Assembly: GCA_027559495.1 (NCBI GenBank)
Contig: JAMXSV010000004.1
Coordinates: 2,097,001 to 2,161,000 of the forward strand
DNA: 64,000 bases
Direction: 5' to 3'
Origin: Aurifilum marmelostoma
Lineage: Eukaryota > Ascomycota > Sordariomycetes > Diaporthales > Cryphonectriaceae
Below are positions 37,848 to 50,180 of this stretch, in pieces; positions within the stretch are counted from its first letter, which is position 1, and each line of letters begins with the position of its first letter. The notes beneath the pieces were generated by a model, which had not been told where the DNA came from, did not search any database, and saw only the letters and a list, made by a program, of their open reading frames with translations. A program made the translations under genes and the position numbers.

Positions 37848-40800
37848 GTTGTCTTGAATGGTATCACCAAAGCTTAAAAAGGTAAGTTGGTGGAGATACT
37901 GTTTTGAGTGTGGTGCCGATGGCCTTAACTGGATCTGGCGTCGAGCGGAGGAGGCTCTGTGGGAGGTGACTGTCGCAGAAACCTGGTTGGGCGCCCGCTG
38001 GATCGAGTCTGGCGTTTCCGGGAAAGGAAGCGAGGAATGGATTTTTATTTGCTTTTGTCTGACAAAGAAAGCCTCCAGGTTATTTGGCGCGAGTCAGCAC
38101 GCGTCACCTGCTCCTGCTGGTGGAAGGGTGAGATTGGGTGCAAGAAACAAAGTAGCATGCGGCAGCGCCCAGTGGGTGGACGACGCGATGCGATGTCAAG
38201 ATTTTGATCTCAAAGGGAAAAGTGAGTCGGAACGAGTCAAACACGTATTTGGCTCTGCGATTCCCTGTAGAGAAGGCAACACATATGTCAGCGCCAGAAT
38301 CCTCGACTGATCAGGCTTTGAAGGACTGTCGACTGAATGAAAAGAGGATAGTGAGGTGGTAGCACACGGGCAGCGGGCCACGGCCACAGGGTTAAAAACG
38401 GAGGGCGGGGTGGGCAGCCTTAGCTGTTCTGATGGAGGAGGGCCTAGAGGGCCGAAGGGGGGGGGGTGTGGCGGACAGGGGGCCAGGGGTTTGGGTTCAG
38501 GCCGAAGCTGGGAAGGTGCGAGGCCTTCTTTGGGGGGAGGGGGGGGGGAGGTAGCAGGACGTAGCAGGACGTAGCAGAGCAAGCACTTGTGCAGTAGTCG
38601 CGGCACCACCTGCAGCTAAAACGTCCCCAATACCACCCGTTCGACGGACAGTACAGTGCGGGCGTGATGGAGGGAGGGGAAGGAACCAGGGTACGACCAG
38701 GGCAGGGGGGCTTTCTCCTCGGCGGAGAGGTCAGTCGAACTCTCGCGAACCGAATCGTACAAGCTAATGAGCCTAGGTGGCCGCCGGGGGCCCTCTAGGG
38801 CACGGAATTTGTGAATGATTCAATTGTGTCGATACAAAGAGGCCAGAAGTGGGGGAAAGGGGTCGTGAGTGATGCGTTTGTGATAACCGGTACAACAGTT
38901 GCAACGCACTGGAATGTTTCTGACAACTGGGAACGGATGTTTCCTTACCCTCTGGATCTAAAGGTTTCCGTGTGTGGTCCTGACACAAGGTCTCTTCCGT
39001 GCACGTTCTAGGGCCGTGCCAGAGATCGAGGAAGGCTGGCTGTCAGTGTCACGCTCTGTGTGCAAAACGCTTTGGATCCCGACTACTCTGCTTCGTATCG
39101 TGTGGGGACGGCCCTAAGATAACGGTGCGACCTGCTTCGGCAAACTCTTGTTAGCTTGCTACGCGGGGTCCAGCGGAAAACACTATCAATCGCGGGCTCT
39201 GGGACAGTGCGCTGTGCCGAGGACTGCCCAGTGATCAAGAGTGTCAAAGTACTATGGCACAAGCAGCAGCAAGCGTGGCCATCACCAACGGTGAACTCTG
39301 GAAGGACAGAATAGCTCGAAACATGGCGAATGACAATCTAAATCCCAGCGGATGTGGGGCTGACGGAGATGGGAATTGACCGGGAAGCGCCCAGTGCGAG
39401 CGGAGCGCCTGTAATCTGCAGGCGGGTGAGGGCTGGGGGGGGGGGGCTCCAACACCGGGTGACATGCCTGGTGGAGAAAGCATGTCGTGATGGAGAAATT
39501 GTGGGCATGAACTTTGGTTTGGATTTTCAGCTCTGCCCAAAGCCCGAGATTGAACGTTTGGCTGGGGGGTGCAAAGGGAGGGCTTTCTGGAAGAATGAGA
39601 TGTTCATAGTAACATCGTGTGTTCTCCTAGATTTCCCTGGGTAGAGGCGAATCTCTCCGTGGTCAATGGCGCTGCAAAGAGACGTCTGACACGGTGCAGC
39701 AGGCAACCTGAGTGGGAAGGGGCCAGGGAGGGGGAGGAGAAGAAGAATACAAGGCTCGTCATGACAAAGGGCGGCGAGTGCAGGGGGGGAAGGAAAGGGA
39801 GGGGGGAGAATGTACGTAGGCACAGTGCAGCACGCGACTGTGAGGCGGCTGCAATCCTCCCTCGCACAGCATAATGCACTTGTCTCGTGCAGCGAGGGCA
39901 GAAAGCATGTTGCATGGGTCGAAAGGGTCTCCACGCTGCAGACATGGGCCGGAACCACTTGGATGACCGCGTCGTCTCCAACTGGAGGGATATGCAGGCG
40001 GCTTTCTCGCCATCATACAAAGATGCAGGTGGTGATTTAGGGGCCGAAACTATTGGAAATTCGCCGTTGATCACCCGACGCCTGAAGGATTCGATGGACT
40101 GCCATCCTGAATATCGGGGGGTGTGGGTTCGTCTAACACCATGGGCCATAAAGGGACGTCTCTTGAGGTTATCTCGTCGTGCCGGGCTTGCCTCTTTAGG
40201 CCAGGTGGTCCAGAGTCCAGGCTCTCTGAGCTGGCAGCGCCTATGAATTGGGCCGACGTACCGCGGCCCCCCGGGGGGGGGGGAAGGGGTGAAGGGAGCT
40301 TGGGGGCCTAAGAGTAGAAGTCTGAGAGCCTGGGGCAGCAGCAGCCGGATGACAAGGGCTCTGGGATGCCCAGCCCAGGCAGCCCGCGGACTCAGCTGTC
40401 CGTTTTCAGCGATCCCGAATCATCTCACAACGTCACAGGACGTTCTGTAAACAAGATACCATGCCATCTCCCCAGGCTCCGTCTCCAGTGAGGAAAATAT
40501 TGACATGTCTCTTTGTAGTAAGACCCAGACGGGCCAGTGACAACGCGGCCAAGACACGCAGCCTGTTCAAGGGTTCTTCTCTTCTCCACGATCCTTCCGA
40601 CTGGAGATTGCAGAAGCAGCCGGGACCAAGGCGAACTAGACCTGGGCCCCCCAGTTGAGTGGTCGTGGCCCGTGTGAGACGACAGCATGGCGGGCGAGAG
40701 GTGCAGAGGAAGAGAGAGATTGGCGTTGAGCTGGGCGATCCGGTGCGACTTGGCCGGGGTGGACAGGAGCGGGGGAAGATGACAGCGTTGGCTTGTGATT

Positions 40801-41085
40801 GGTGGCACTGTGGGCCATGCGGGCGTGGCATGGTGGGTCCTCTTCGCCTTAGCACCCCCCGTGGCGTCAGCCAGTGAACCAAGCACTGGCACACCGAGAC
40901 AAGAGAGAAAACCCTTGTGGAGGGGAGGGGGGGTCGTCGCCTTGATGATCCCGCCGGCTCATTTGACCATGACGTCTGGCTCCTGTGGTAGGCAGGCAAA
41001 AAGGCAAATTTGACGTTGTTTTGTTTCCAGAACCGATGCGAGAGGGGGAACGCTATTCGTCCGATCGTCGAGAAGGCTGTCAATA
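37848..41085. other. Upstream region of Mcm1, G-rich on the plus strand
   Basis: About 3.2 kb with no supported gene. The plus strand carries repeated G runs (for example 38458-38467, 38534-38551, 39436-39446, 40271-40281), that is, C-rich on the strand transcribed for Mcm1. It also has a direct repeat of GTAGCAGGAC near 38553-38575. It probably contains the Mcm1 promoter and leader. Confidence 0.5.
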
Positions 41086-41425
41086 CTAACTCGTACCGCC
41101 GTCACAAGAAGATGTGGACTTGGGTGCAGTGAGAGTAGAGGATGATGCAGGGGGTGCGTGGTACTCCTGCGCAATCTTCCTCCTCTTGATTTCGGATCCC
41201 AGGGAGCAACGGGGTAGGTGGCGGCGGCTGCCACTGCTGCTGGTGCTGTTGGTGTGCTGGTGCGTGCTGCTGGTACACTGCTGCTGCTGGGGTTCAGGGA
41301 TGTGGTACCCCGTATGCACCACGTCGTATCGGTTCGCGTCAACTCGAAGATTAGCTGCGTCCAGAGGTCCCCGCCAGACGCTCCCGTAGCCCTTGGGAGG
41401 ATCATCAACGTGGTACCAGCGGTGC
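41086..41425 (-). CDS. Probable 3' exon or gene remnant, function unknown
   Basis: Reading the minus strand from 41424 down to the TAG at 41086-41088 gives about 112 codons with strong coding bias: TAC, CAC, AAC, AAG and CAG dominate over their alternatives. The peptide starts HRWYHVDDPPKGYGSVWRG, continues with LRVDANRYDVV, then a Q4 run, a Ser/Thr-rich stretch and a basic patch (SEIKRRKIAQEY). I do not recognise the family. A possible splice acceptor (CTCAG) lies at 41426-41430. Upstream in the same frame the sequence stays open to 41835 except for one TAG at 41431-41433, and includes poly-Gln/His from repeats. So this may be the last exon of a gene whose other exons I could not find, a gene broken by a nonsense mutation, or chance. 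Confidence 0.38.
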
Positions 41426-41783
41426 CTGAGCTAGGGTCCTTGCTGGCTGGGGCCATCACCAGTCATTGGCATCTCTGGTTTTGCAGGCCACAAAGGAATG
41501 GATTCTTGAGAGGAGTGGGTAATAATGTGCTGAGTAGGCCTGTGTGCCACTTTCCCTGTCCCTTTTTCCAGAGCGCTAGACCCGTGAAAGCTGAGGCTGC
41601 AGGCATTTGGTGCGAGTCGTGCGCGCACAGAAACAAAATTTCCGGGGGAGATGCCTGAGGAAGAAACCATGACAGCCAGAAGGGGCCAGTGGCTTGGGTG
41701 GGACTCGGAGGAGGGAGCACAGGGTCTTCCTGGTTGAGTATGGTTGACACGGCCAGGGGTTGTGTGTGAAGGAAGTATCACTT

Positions 41784-41812
41784 GGTGGTGGTGGTGGTGC
41801 TGCTGCTGCTGC
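41784..41812. repeat. (GGT)n(GCT)n trinucleotide repeat
   Basis: About five GGT units followed by about four CTG units; on the minus strand they read as poly-Gln then poly-His in the open frame leading to the orphan exon. Confidence 0.85.
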
Positions 41813-41897
41813 AAGTAGAAGGGGAAGGGGATCAAAAGAATAAGGTGGCATGTGGAGCGAACATCAGGCTTGACGAACTAGAACAGAGAGATTGTGT

Positions 41898-41898
<1 letters not shown>

Positions 41899-41941
<43 letters not shown>
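41899..41941. repeat. (GT)n microsatellite, about 43 nt
   Basis: Alternating GT over about 43 nt, the second long GT run in the window. Confidence 0.95.
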
Positions 41942-41943
<2 letters not shown>

Positions 41944-44900
41944 CTTCATCCGCTGTTTGCTTGCATCTAACCGATGACCTGTCATGTCACGATTGAGTAA
42001 CCATCGTTGTGTATTGACTGACCTTATCTTGCTGGAAGCGTCGTATTCAGATCTGGTTCCTTGCCTCTCACCGATCTTGAAGGCTCACAAGGGGAAGGGG
42101 AGGGTCCGTCGAGGCCGTGCTTGCGATTGTTTCGGTTTTCTTGGGTATTGGGGCTCGAAGCGAGAACGGGTATGGTCTAGGCTCGTGGATCTGCAGGTTG
42201 TGTAAAACACAAGTGGAAGGTCAGGCTCCTTGGTGGAGAGGGCGTGGCGGTTCTCTGGGCTGTAGTGCGCTGTGTAAAGTTTTAGCCCATGGTACCGTCA
42301 AACGTACTGTGCAGGTGGGGAGGCTGGCTGACTGTGAATCGGCGGGATCCGCTCGGGGAGGAGTCGCTGCTAGGCTTGCATATAGGTTGGACAGGCTGGA
42401 GGGTGTGGGAGGGTGACGGATATTGAAGGGGCGATGCTTTGGTCCCTGATGCTCCTCGGGGAAGGGCTGCTGTTGGGCTTACCTTCTTTCCTGTTTGGTG
42501 ATGGTCTCTATGCTTAGGTGCGAAAACCGCTCGGTTGCTCTTGGTTGGTGGCAGGAACTGGAGTGAAGATGATCGATAACAAGAGAGGGAAGGGGGGGGG
42601 GGGCGGCCTGCGGAAGCGACAGACCACCTTCAGATTGAGAGATGAAGGTTTGACAGGGGCCCTTGTCTAGAGAGGGCTAGAGGACAGGCTGACTTGCTTG
42701 AGGGACCAGAATCAGATTGACCAAGATGTGGTGGTAAGGAAAAAAAGAAGTGATTGTAACTGGATGTAGGCTGAACAAGGAGAGGGAGGGAGGGAAAATG
42801 CGTCCTGGTGTTTGTGTGCACTGCTGCTGCTGTTGCTAGGGAAAACCTTCAAGTGAGAAAGTGAGATCAATAGATAGACAAACGGGGTTCATCTTCCTTC
42901 CTCAAATTTATTTATTTCTTTCTTTTTTTCTTCTTTTTTCTTTTCCTTTCCAACTCGGGCCCCCCCTACTTTTTCCTTTTCCCATATTTTTTTTTCGCTC
43001 TCTTTTTACAGGGGCAGACGGGGAACAGGCGTGAACCGGTGGTAAGGTCTACACACCCTTGCACACTTGATTGGCTTGATTGGGAACATCAAAACAAGAT
43101 GCCAGTGCTTTGTCGTCCCTGGTTCCTTCATTCCTGCGAGAACAAGAAGGGGCACGCTAATGACCTCACCATTGAGTGACAAGTCTGACAGCTGATGAGC
43201 TCCTACCAAACAACCAGACTACATGGCACGCTTTGGTGATGCTGAGTAGTGTGAATGATGGTCTGGCTCACTGGCGCCTTCCTTTCAGGTGAAAGTGGCC
43301 CCTTCTGTCGAAAGAGGAATGGCAGGAACTGCTGCAACCGGGCAAGGGCGCACCTGAAGAACTTCCTACTACGGAGATGACTGAGCCTGCTATTGGTCAG
43401 ATTGCAGACGCCCGGTCCTTACTAGCGTCAAAATACATTCCCCCCGGCTCAGGCTACGGGCCAGCTCGCTAGCGTACATCACATCACATCGAGGACGAAG
43501 AAGGAGCACACCCACCAGCCCCCTGCATGCGGGCCCGGCGGGTCGAGGTCCGGACAAGAGAGTGGGTGGGCTCACATCAACACGGATAGGAGGACATGAA
43601 CCTTCTGATCCATGGGTCCTCGAGTCCCGTACTACGGCAACACAGCATGCCCAGATTTTTTTTTTTATTTTTTTTATTTTATTTTTTTTCCTCTTTTCTC
43701 TTCCTACCTTGAAATTTTACTTTTTGCTGATCCTCTCTCGGCTCTCCGACGGGCTGGTTGCCCGCACCGAATCTTACGTTGATCTACCAATCATCCTGAG
43801 AGTCTATCTCGCTTCCTACCCTTTAGCACGTGGTAGCCTAGCCTGGACCGATCGATCTGGTCGCGAGCCGTCTCTACACAGTACTATGCCAGCGCCTTTG
43901 TCGCGATACCTTGTGAAGACGATGTTCAAGGGCCACGAGTGCCTTGGCCTCATCGCCCTCCTGCTCGATGCGATTCGACGTTGCCATCCTAAACCCGGCG
44001 CGGAGGCTGCGCTCCCGGTGCTAGCAAGCCGGCGAAGAGTTTTGATGGGCATGGCGTAGCTATAGTTGCGGGCAAGATTTTACACGTGGGAGTACTAAAT
44101 ACTGTGTACTTTCGACACCCGAGTGAGGGAGAAATTCTGAAGGTATCATGGCGCGGCAAAGGGGGGCCCGCCTGGACGGCCAACACAAGCTCTCTCTTGT
44201 GTGTCTCTCTCGCTCTATACTTCTCTCCAGATCAAGTTTTCCTCGAAATTCGAAGCTGGTTTGGCCTGGCATTTTGGCTTTTAGGTTGTGGATGTTGTGG
44301 CCAGAAGTAGTTTAGCAGGCCGGCACGCTGCGGCAAATCGTCATTCCAAAGGAAGAGAGAGCACGAGCTGCACCCCCAGGACTGCGCTGACTGCTCCCGG
44401 CAGCAATGCCACGGCGAGCATTTGGCGCCTTTCCTGTTCCTGAAATCCAGCCTACCACGCCTACTCAGAGAAGATAGGGAACAGGAATACGGATGCGGCT
44501 GATAGATCAGCAAAGTGCCCGGCCCTAGTATCACTCGAGATACAAAGAAGGGAAAGGCTTTGACAGGCGATCTTGAACGCTTCTGGAATCAACACCCTCA
44601 CACTATACACACTACGCACAAGCGAGAACGAACGAGTCCTTTGACATATGCGCGGGGAGCCGAGCACAGACTGATCGGCTTGGTCCTCCGTCTGCGGTGC
44701 GCTGCGCTGATGCGTGCAGCCAGCAGCCCGGCCCCTTCGCCCCTGTCGGCCAGCTTCAGGGCTTGGGTGAAGCATGTGAGGCACTTCCGTCCGCAGAGCA
44801 GACTAGGCCCTACGTAATCAGCCATGCCACCAGAGCCACAAGAAAGGCGACAAAACGAAAGTACAAACAAGCAAGAAGATGGGTCCATGTTCATGCTCCG

Positions 44901-45817
44901 GTGTGAGGGTTTTATGTCCTGCATCTGTCAGAGTTGGAAGTGCTGGTCGTAGTTCTAAATTTGAGTGCTCTCAAGCGCCACGTCCGAGATCATCGAATGA
45001 TTCTGGGCGATCACCCGCCTGCGGACCAGGCTTGAGGCCAGCGGTTGCGAGGGTTCGGGGCCACACCACAGCCCCTGCACGCTTCATCTCACCCAGGCCT
45101 GAAACCCCAGCTGCCTCACAATGTGAATCATAACCGCCGACGACCGCCATCCTCAAACGCCGTTCGTAGAAAGAACTGGCAAGGACAGGCGATGGCAGCC
45201 GCCCAGGGCCGAGTAACGCCTTTTCGTCTCGCCCTGGTGGGGAGAGTTCGAATCTTCTGAAGCAGTCCGCAGCGAATGATCTGGGTAGAGCCAGGTTGAG
45301 CTCTCTGGTTCGAGTGAACCTGTGTTTCCGCCGTGTTTCTGCTGGTCTCGACGGTAGCCCATGCGAGTATCGTCTTGCTTTACCTCTCACTCTTTCTCTC
45401 TTCTCTTCCCCCTTTGCTTCCTTTTTCATCCCTTCTCCTTTTGTTTTGGCTTCGTTTTCAAGGCAGACCAGAATAATAGGAGGATTGCGACTTCGTCGAC
45501 AAGAGTTTCAAGGACTCATAGGCGCTTGGCCGTCATTTTCATTCTCACTTTCCCACCCCTTTGCATCATTCTTTCGCACAGCCTGGGCAATTTTTGTTAT
45601 TTTTTTTCTTCTCTTTTCTTGGTTCTCTTTTGTCGTATCGACCACACTCTTTGCTACTCGGACTAGTCTCGCCACTGGTGGAGGGCCCGCAGGACGATAG
45701 TTATACGCCAAGACAAAGACTACTTACCACTCATTCTTTTCGACGTCGGCGACGACGACAATTTAGTCTTACCGGACATCACCATAGTGACGCAGGCCGT
45801 CAATATAATCAGACGGA

Positions 45818-45839
45818 TCGACCGACCGACCGACCGACA
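45818..45839. repeat. (CGAC)n tetranucleotide repeat in the tetraspanin leader
   Basis: Five CGAC units about 110 bp upstream of the tetraspanin ATG, probably inside its 5' leader. Confidence 0.85.
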
Positions 45840-45950
45840 GGAGCAGGAAGGGATTGAGTGGAAGCTTCCCCGCGGGACCCCAAGGACTGAGTGCTCAGCA
45901 GTAGTGAAATTGGGAGGACGACAAAATTCTTCTAACAACAAGAAGCAAAA

Positions 45951-46820
45951 ATGGTCAATAAGGTGCTCGGGGCCTATGTGATCGCCGATCTGGCCTTCGC
46001 GATCACGGGCGCGATCCTGGTTGGATTCTGCGTCGTCACGCAGAACAGCATGTTCAACGCACCGACGAATGGCGAGCAGGCTGTTGAGAACCTGCTCTTT
46101 CAGGAGTTTCCGTTGACAGGTACGTGGACTCGTTCTTCGAGGGGGTGCACGGAATGAGGAAGAGACCGGAAAGGCGCGAAGATGAGCATGAACAGAGGGA
46201 AAAGCTGACTGTGTCATCATTAATCGCAGCGGGCATCGCAAACGGCGTCATGGTCTTTGTTACTTTTGCCCTCACTATCCCCGCCATAGCGATGCCCACC
46301 CGTGGGTGGCTTAAACTGTCGAGCTACTTCATCGTCGCCAGCGCCATCTTTTCCGTCATCCTGGGTCTGTACATGTGGATTCTTACCCTGCGGACCAAGG
46401 AGACCTTTTCGCCCATCTGGAACGCTCAGACCTCGACGGTGCAAGACCTAATGCAGACTTCAGTACGTACCCATACTTACCACACATATATAGTCGGCAA
46501 TAAATCATGACTGGCTGACACTGGGCATGTCCTCGTCATAGTTCTCCTGCTGCGGCTACTTCAACAGCACCTCGCCCGCCTTTGTCACCGATGCCACATG
46601 TCAGTCGCCCGCCGCCGCCGCCCTGATGCGAGGCTGCGCCGCGCCCATTGCCAGTTTCGCCAACGTCTTTGTCGACGATGTCTTCACCGCCGTCTTCGGT
46701 ATGGCGGGTATCGATGCCGTCCTCCTGCTCGCCACCGCGTGCCTGCTCAAGGACCGCAAGGAGCGAGCCCGTTTCAGGTACATCGACTCCAAGACTGAGG
46801 GCCGAGCAGGTTCGATCTGA
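45951..46820 (+). CDS. pls1: Tetraspanin, Pls1-type
   Basis: Exons 45951-46119, 46230-46462 and 46542-46820 encode 226 aa; introns have donors GTACGT and acceptors CAG/TAG. Four membrane segments are visible at about 7-29, 58-78, 88-110 and 177-200. The large outer loop holds the tetraspanin CCG signature (C137-C138-G139) and two further Cys (C154, C166), the four needed for two disulfides. The N-terminus (MVNKVLGAYV), the short first loop and the total length close to 225 aa fit fungal Pls1. In plant pathogens Pls1 is needed for appressorium-mediated penetration, and in Podospora for ascospore germination; its role here is inferred from family. Tsp3-type fungal tetraspanins are longer, which argues against that class. 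The tail is short and basic. No other tetraspanin partner is nearby. Confidence 0.88.
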
Positions 46821-48297
46821 GTGGGCAGGGCGATTTCCCTTGGTATCTCTGGATGGGCGGATGGAGACCTTCTTCTGATGGCTGACAGGGGGAAAAGAAT
46901 CTTAGCCCGAATGTTAAGTCCTGTTGCATCTGGTCGAATGGGGAAATCTTGAGGCCGGAGAGGGCACTGGTGCTCATTGAATGTTTGAGAGGAAGGACTT
47001 AATTCACACGTTCCACGACGCATACGCATCATGAGGGAACGAGGTGGTGGGTGTCGCCCGTATGGCCGTATGGGGAGAAAAGGGTGATCAAATCGTCTGT
47101 TGGTTGGGTGTGAGCGGATGGATATACGGGGCGGGGGAAAAGTCGGGGATTGTGCCATTCATCAAGGTAAATATCCGGGGCGACTATTCATTCCCGCATG
47201 GCCGCCTTTGTTGCCTTCACGCATCCTCCGGCTTCCCGCCTCCTTGTCAGACTTATTCTATCGGTTTTTTCATCGCTACCCTTTTCATTCTCTGTTTTTT
47301 TCTTCTTTTTTTCTATCCAGTGTGTTGAGCCCCCCTCCCTTCTTAATCAAGATGTGCTGGGCACTACATGAGGATATGGAGCGTTAGACTCGAATAGAAG
47401 GTTGTAGTTGTGTATAATTCTTTTCTCACGAGCTGTTAATGCGATGCTCTGCAGCTTTCTCCCCTGAATTCCATTTTACCTCTGCGACTGCAAGATATTT
47501 GATGGCCAAACCCATAGATGGCCCCCTCGTGGTATCCGCGAATATCACCAGACAACTCTACGTTTCTCAGATGCCAGGAACATCATGAACCAGCCAACGC
47601 TCACCCTCCTTGGCACATGTATGGTTCGAGAATAGAAATAACAATAGCAAGTCCGAGGCATCCGCACCACAGAATCCTCGAACCCTGTCAGAAAACCAAG
47701 TGGCATACGACGGCGAGGTAAGCAAATGAAAGAAAAGCTGCGTGCCGTCTTAGCCGTGGTGGTCCAGGATCCTGGTGTGTGACGCCTCATACCTACCCCG
47801 TGGCGTCTCACTGTCTTGAGACGAACCACCTCGCTTCTCTCGTTCCTACGTAGTATATTAATGACAATGCCAGGTACATCAAAACGGCGAGAGACCTTGA
47901 GCAAGGCCCGTTTGACTCGTCAGATAGATCAATCATGGTGGGAGAAGCACCAGGCTAAGAGAAAAGAAGGTTTGAAGCCCAACCCGTCAGCCTCGAAGCA
48001 CATGAGGGTCTAGACAAGCACTCCCATGGTATCCAATTCCGTTTATGTATATATATGTATGTATCTATGGTATATCGCGTCATACTCAGAACCAAGCCCC
48101 TTGTGATCCCTCGTCGCCAGAGTTGTTGGGACCCGGTTTTTCCAGAGATAACGCCAATGCGAAACGCCCTAGACACGCTGTCCTCCCGCGGTATTGTCTG
48201 AAAAGAAAAGAAAAGAAAAGAAGAAAGAAACAAAAATAAAGCCCACATGAAGCAGACAAGCAAAAGCCAGGTAGGTAGGTATCCATCAACCGTCTCT
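46821..48297. other. Intergenic region between convergent tetraspanin and NIPA-type genes
   Basis: About 1.5 kb with no supported gene. It includes T-rich sequence near 47264-47320, probably the tetraspanin 3' region, an AT-rich stretch near 48045-48075, and an (AAAAG)n tract at 48201-48230. Confidence 0.6.
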
Positions 48298-50180
48298 CTA
48301 AACGGCGGAATCGTCCTCTCTCCTCTTGCCCGTGACCACCTCTTCCTCCTCGTGAGAGGAGCTAGCTGGCGGGCCGGGCTGTGGTGTGGGTGAGGGCGGC
48401 GGCTCATCCCGATACCTGCCGGGCGAAGTTGATCCGAACGAGACCTCTTCTCGGCCACGAGGTTCCGGGAGAGTTGTCGAGCTGAGCGGTGCTGCAAGAT
48501 CTCCCGATGAGTCGGTATGTCTACTTCGCCACCACCTCGAGATGCCGTCTACAGCCCCCTGGAGACCGCCGCCACCACCCACACTTTTCCTGCGAGTTGT
48601 CCGGCGGGCAGTAAAGCCCGGAAAGCCGGTTGATTTTCTGCGCAGACGGAGATAGTCTGACTTGGAGGATCGCGGTGGCCTGTCACCGCTAGCAGGGCCA
48701 TCGATAGGACCCAAGGGGCTGTCAAGGCTTCGTCGTTGGCGCGAGACAAGGAGAGACGCATCGCTCACGGGCAGAGTCTTGGACCGGAGTCTGCCCATGT
48801 TGCCCATGTTCTTCGGCACCGGCGAGAAGGGGGGTTTCTTCGTCGTCCAGCTCGCCCCAGATCTCCCGTCTTTCTTGCCACTGCGGCTGCACAAACGAGG
48901 CCCTCTTGCGGCTCATCCTGGTCGAAGACCTCCCCAGCGGCAGAGGGTCCGGCCTCCCGCGCCGGACTGTGTCTCGCTCGAGATTATCAAAGGTGTTATA
49001 CTTGTATGTCGTAGGAAGGATATTGTCTTCGTCTCCAGTGGCGCCCAACAGGAGTCCCTCCTCATCTTCCTCCTCTCCATCGGTGTCTTCCACAAGGCCG
49101 AGACCGGGCGCAAGGGAGGATTGTCCAACTCCGGGGGTGTGCTGCTCGTCGCTGAGTCTCCAAGAAAGGGCGAGAACGCCAGAAAGCAGGATGACGGTGC
49201 CAAGTGCTATCAAGCACCCGTGCAGCGGACTGATCAGCTCCGTCTGGTCGAAGTAGATGAGCCCGTCGAGGATAGCTATGATGTTGTAGACGCAAAAGAC
49301 TAACGGATAGAGGACGCTCGTCGAGACCAGCTTAAGGCCTCGGTGTAGGTAGTAGAGCTGTGTCAGGGCGAGGGTGATGAGAGCCAGTACAATCACCCAG
49401 GCCTGCCAGTGGACGAATTGGTTCTGTCCATCTACAAGTGTCTTGATCAGAAGCTCGACGGCCGATTTCGCCACCAAGAGCGAATGGGCAGACAGTATAC
49501 CACTGACGCAACCGAATGACAGACCACGGAGGAGGCGGAACCGGGGGTTCTGCGAGAGCTTGAGGAAGTGGTTGGCGCCATCGACGGACACGCAGATGGC
49601 AATCACAAGCACAGCCTGTAGCGCCATCCACAGCACAAAAGCCTGTCTCCCGAGCAGCTCCAGCAGTTCGTCCAGACTATGTGTCGGCGAAGGTATGGCC
49701 CCAAAGATCGCGATCATCACGGCACCGATGCAGACCAACAAGGTCCCCCACAATGACCACCTCGTGAAGGGCTCGCCCAGTATGAGTGTCGCGCATATCG
49801 AGTTGAAGACCAGGCCCGACGCCTGTAGTGTCGAGAGAACTGGCAGCGGCAGGGTCGATATCTGTATGGTGCTCCCCAGCAGATTCGATATTATGAACAT
49901 GGCCATCCCCAGCTGCCATCTCCTCCGCCGGTGTGGCGGTCTTCGCACGTCGTGCGGTCCCTTCTCGTCCTCGAGGATGTGCGACTTGCGCTGCAGCGTG
50001 AGACCGAGGCTCTGGACGCTGGTCGATATCAGTCCGACAATAATTCCGAGCTGTACACACAAGGTCAGTCCTGCGCGCACCGCGCTCTGTTGTCTCTCAT
50101 CACGGTCTGAGACCTTCGCTGCTGCACCGAGTACGCACCGCTATGCTCCCGCCAGGGGACATCCCGCCGAGTGACCCCAT
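48298..50180 (-). CDS. NIPA-like (DUF803) magnesium-type membrane transporter; C-terminal frame uncertain
   Basis: Exon 1 is 50139-50180 (14 codons, beginning MGSLGGMSPGG); an 88-nt intron (GTGCGT...TACAG, branch CTGAC) follows, and exon 2 begins at 50050 with LGIIVGLISTSVQSLG. About nine membrane segments and the motif GLTLQRKSHILEDEK identify the NIPA/DUF803 group, related to the drug/metabolite transporter superfamily and linked to Mg2+ transport in animals; the fungal substrate is inferred. The membrane core runs to about residue 320, followed by an acidic, disordered tail. In this sequence the frame stops at 48722 (456 aa). However, a second frame running to 48298 reads as a natural continuation (MGRLRSKTLPVSD..., Ser/Arg/Pro-rich). 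The switch coincides with a C6 tract (48827-48832); one fewer C would give about 597 aa. The coordinates cover both possibilities. Confidence 0.85.

Larger units (their letters stand above)
41836..45950. other. Gene-free region upstream of the tetraspanin
   Basis: No gene is supported. The stretch contains a GT run (41899-41941), G-rich (42590-42603) and T-rich tracts (42905-43005, 43656-43690), and pyrimidine-rich sequence from 45.35 to 45.75 kb that looks like the promoter and leader of the tetraspanin gene. Open frames at 43.6-44.1 (+), 44.5-44.9 and 45.0-45.4 kb (-) have no family motifs and weak codon bias. Confidence 0.55.

Noticed and set aside
40959..41459. 166-codon minus-strand frame overlapping the orphan exon
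   Set aside because: The alternative frame (41424-41086) has much better codon bias and more natural peptide composition; this one is rich in Ala/Ser/Pro shadows.
47680..47700. GGGTTCGAGG on the minus strand, resembling a tRNA B box
   Set aside because: The flanking bases do not form a T-arm stem and no A box or acceptor stem is at the right distance.
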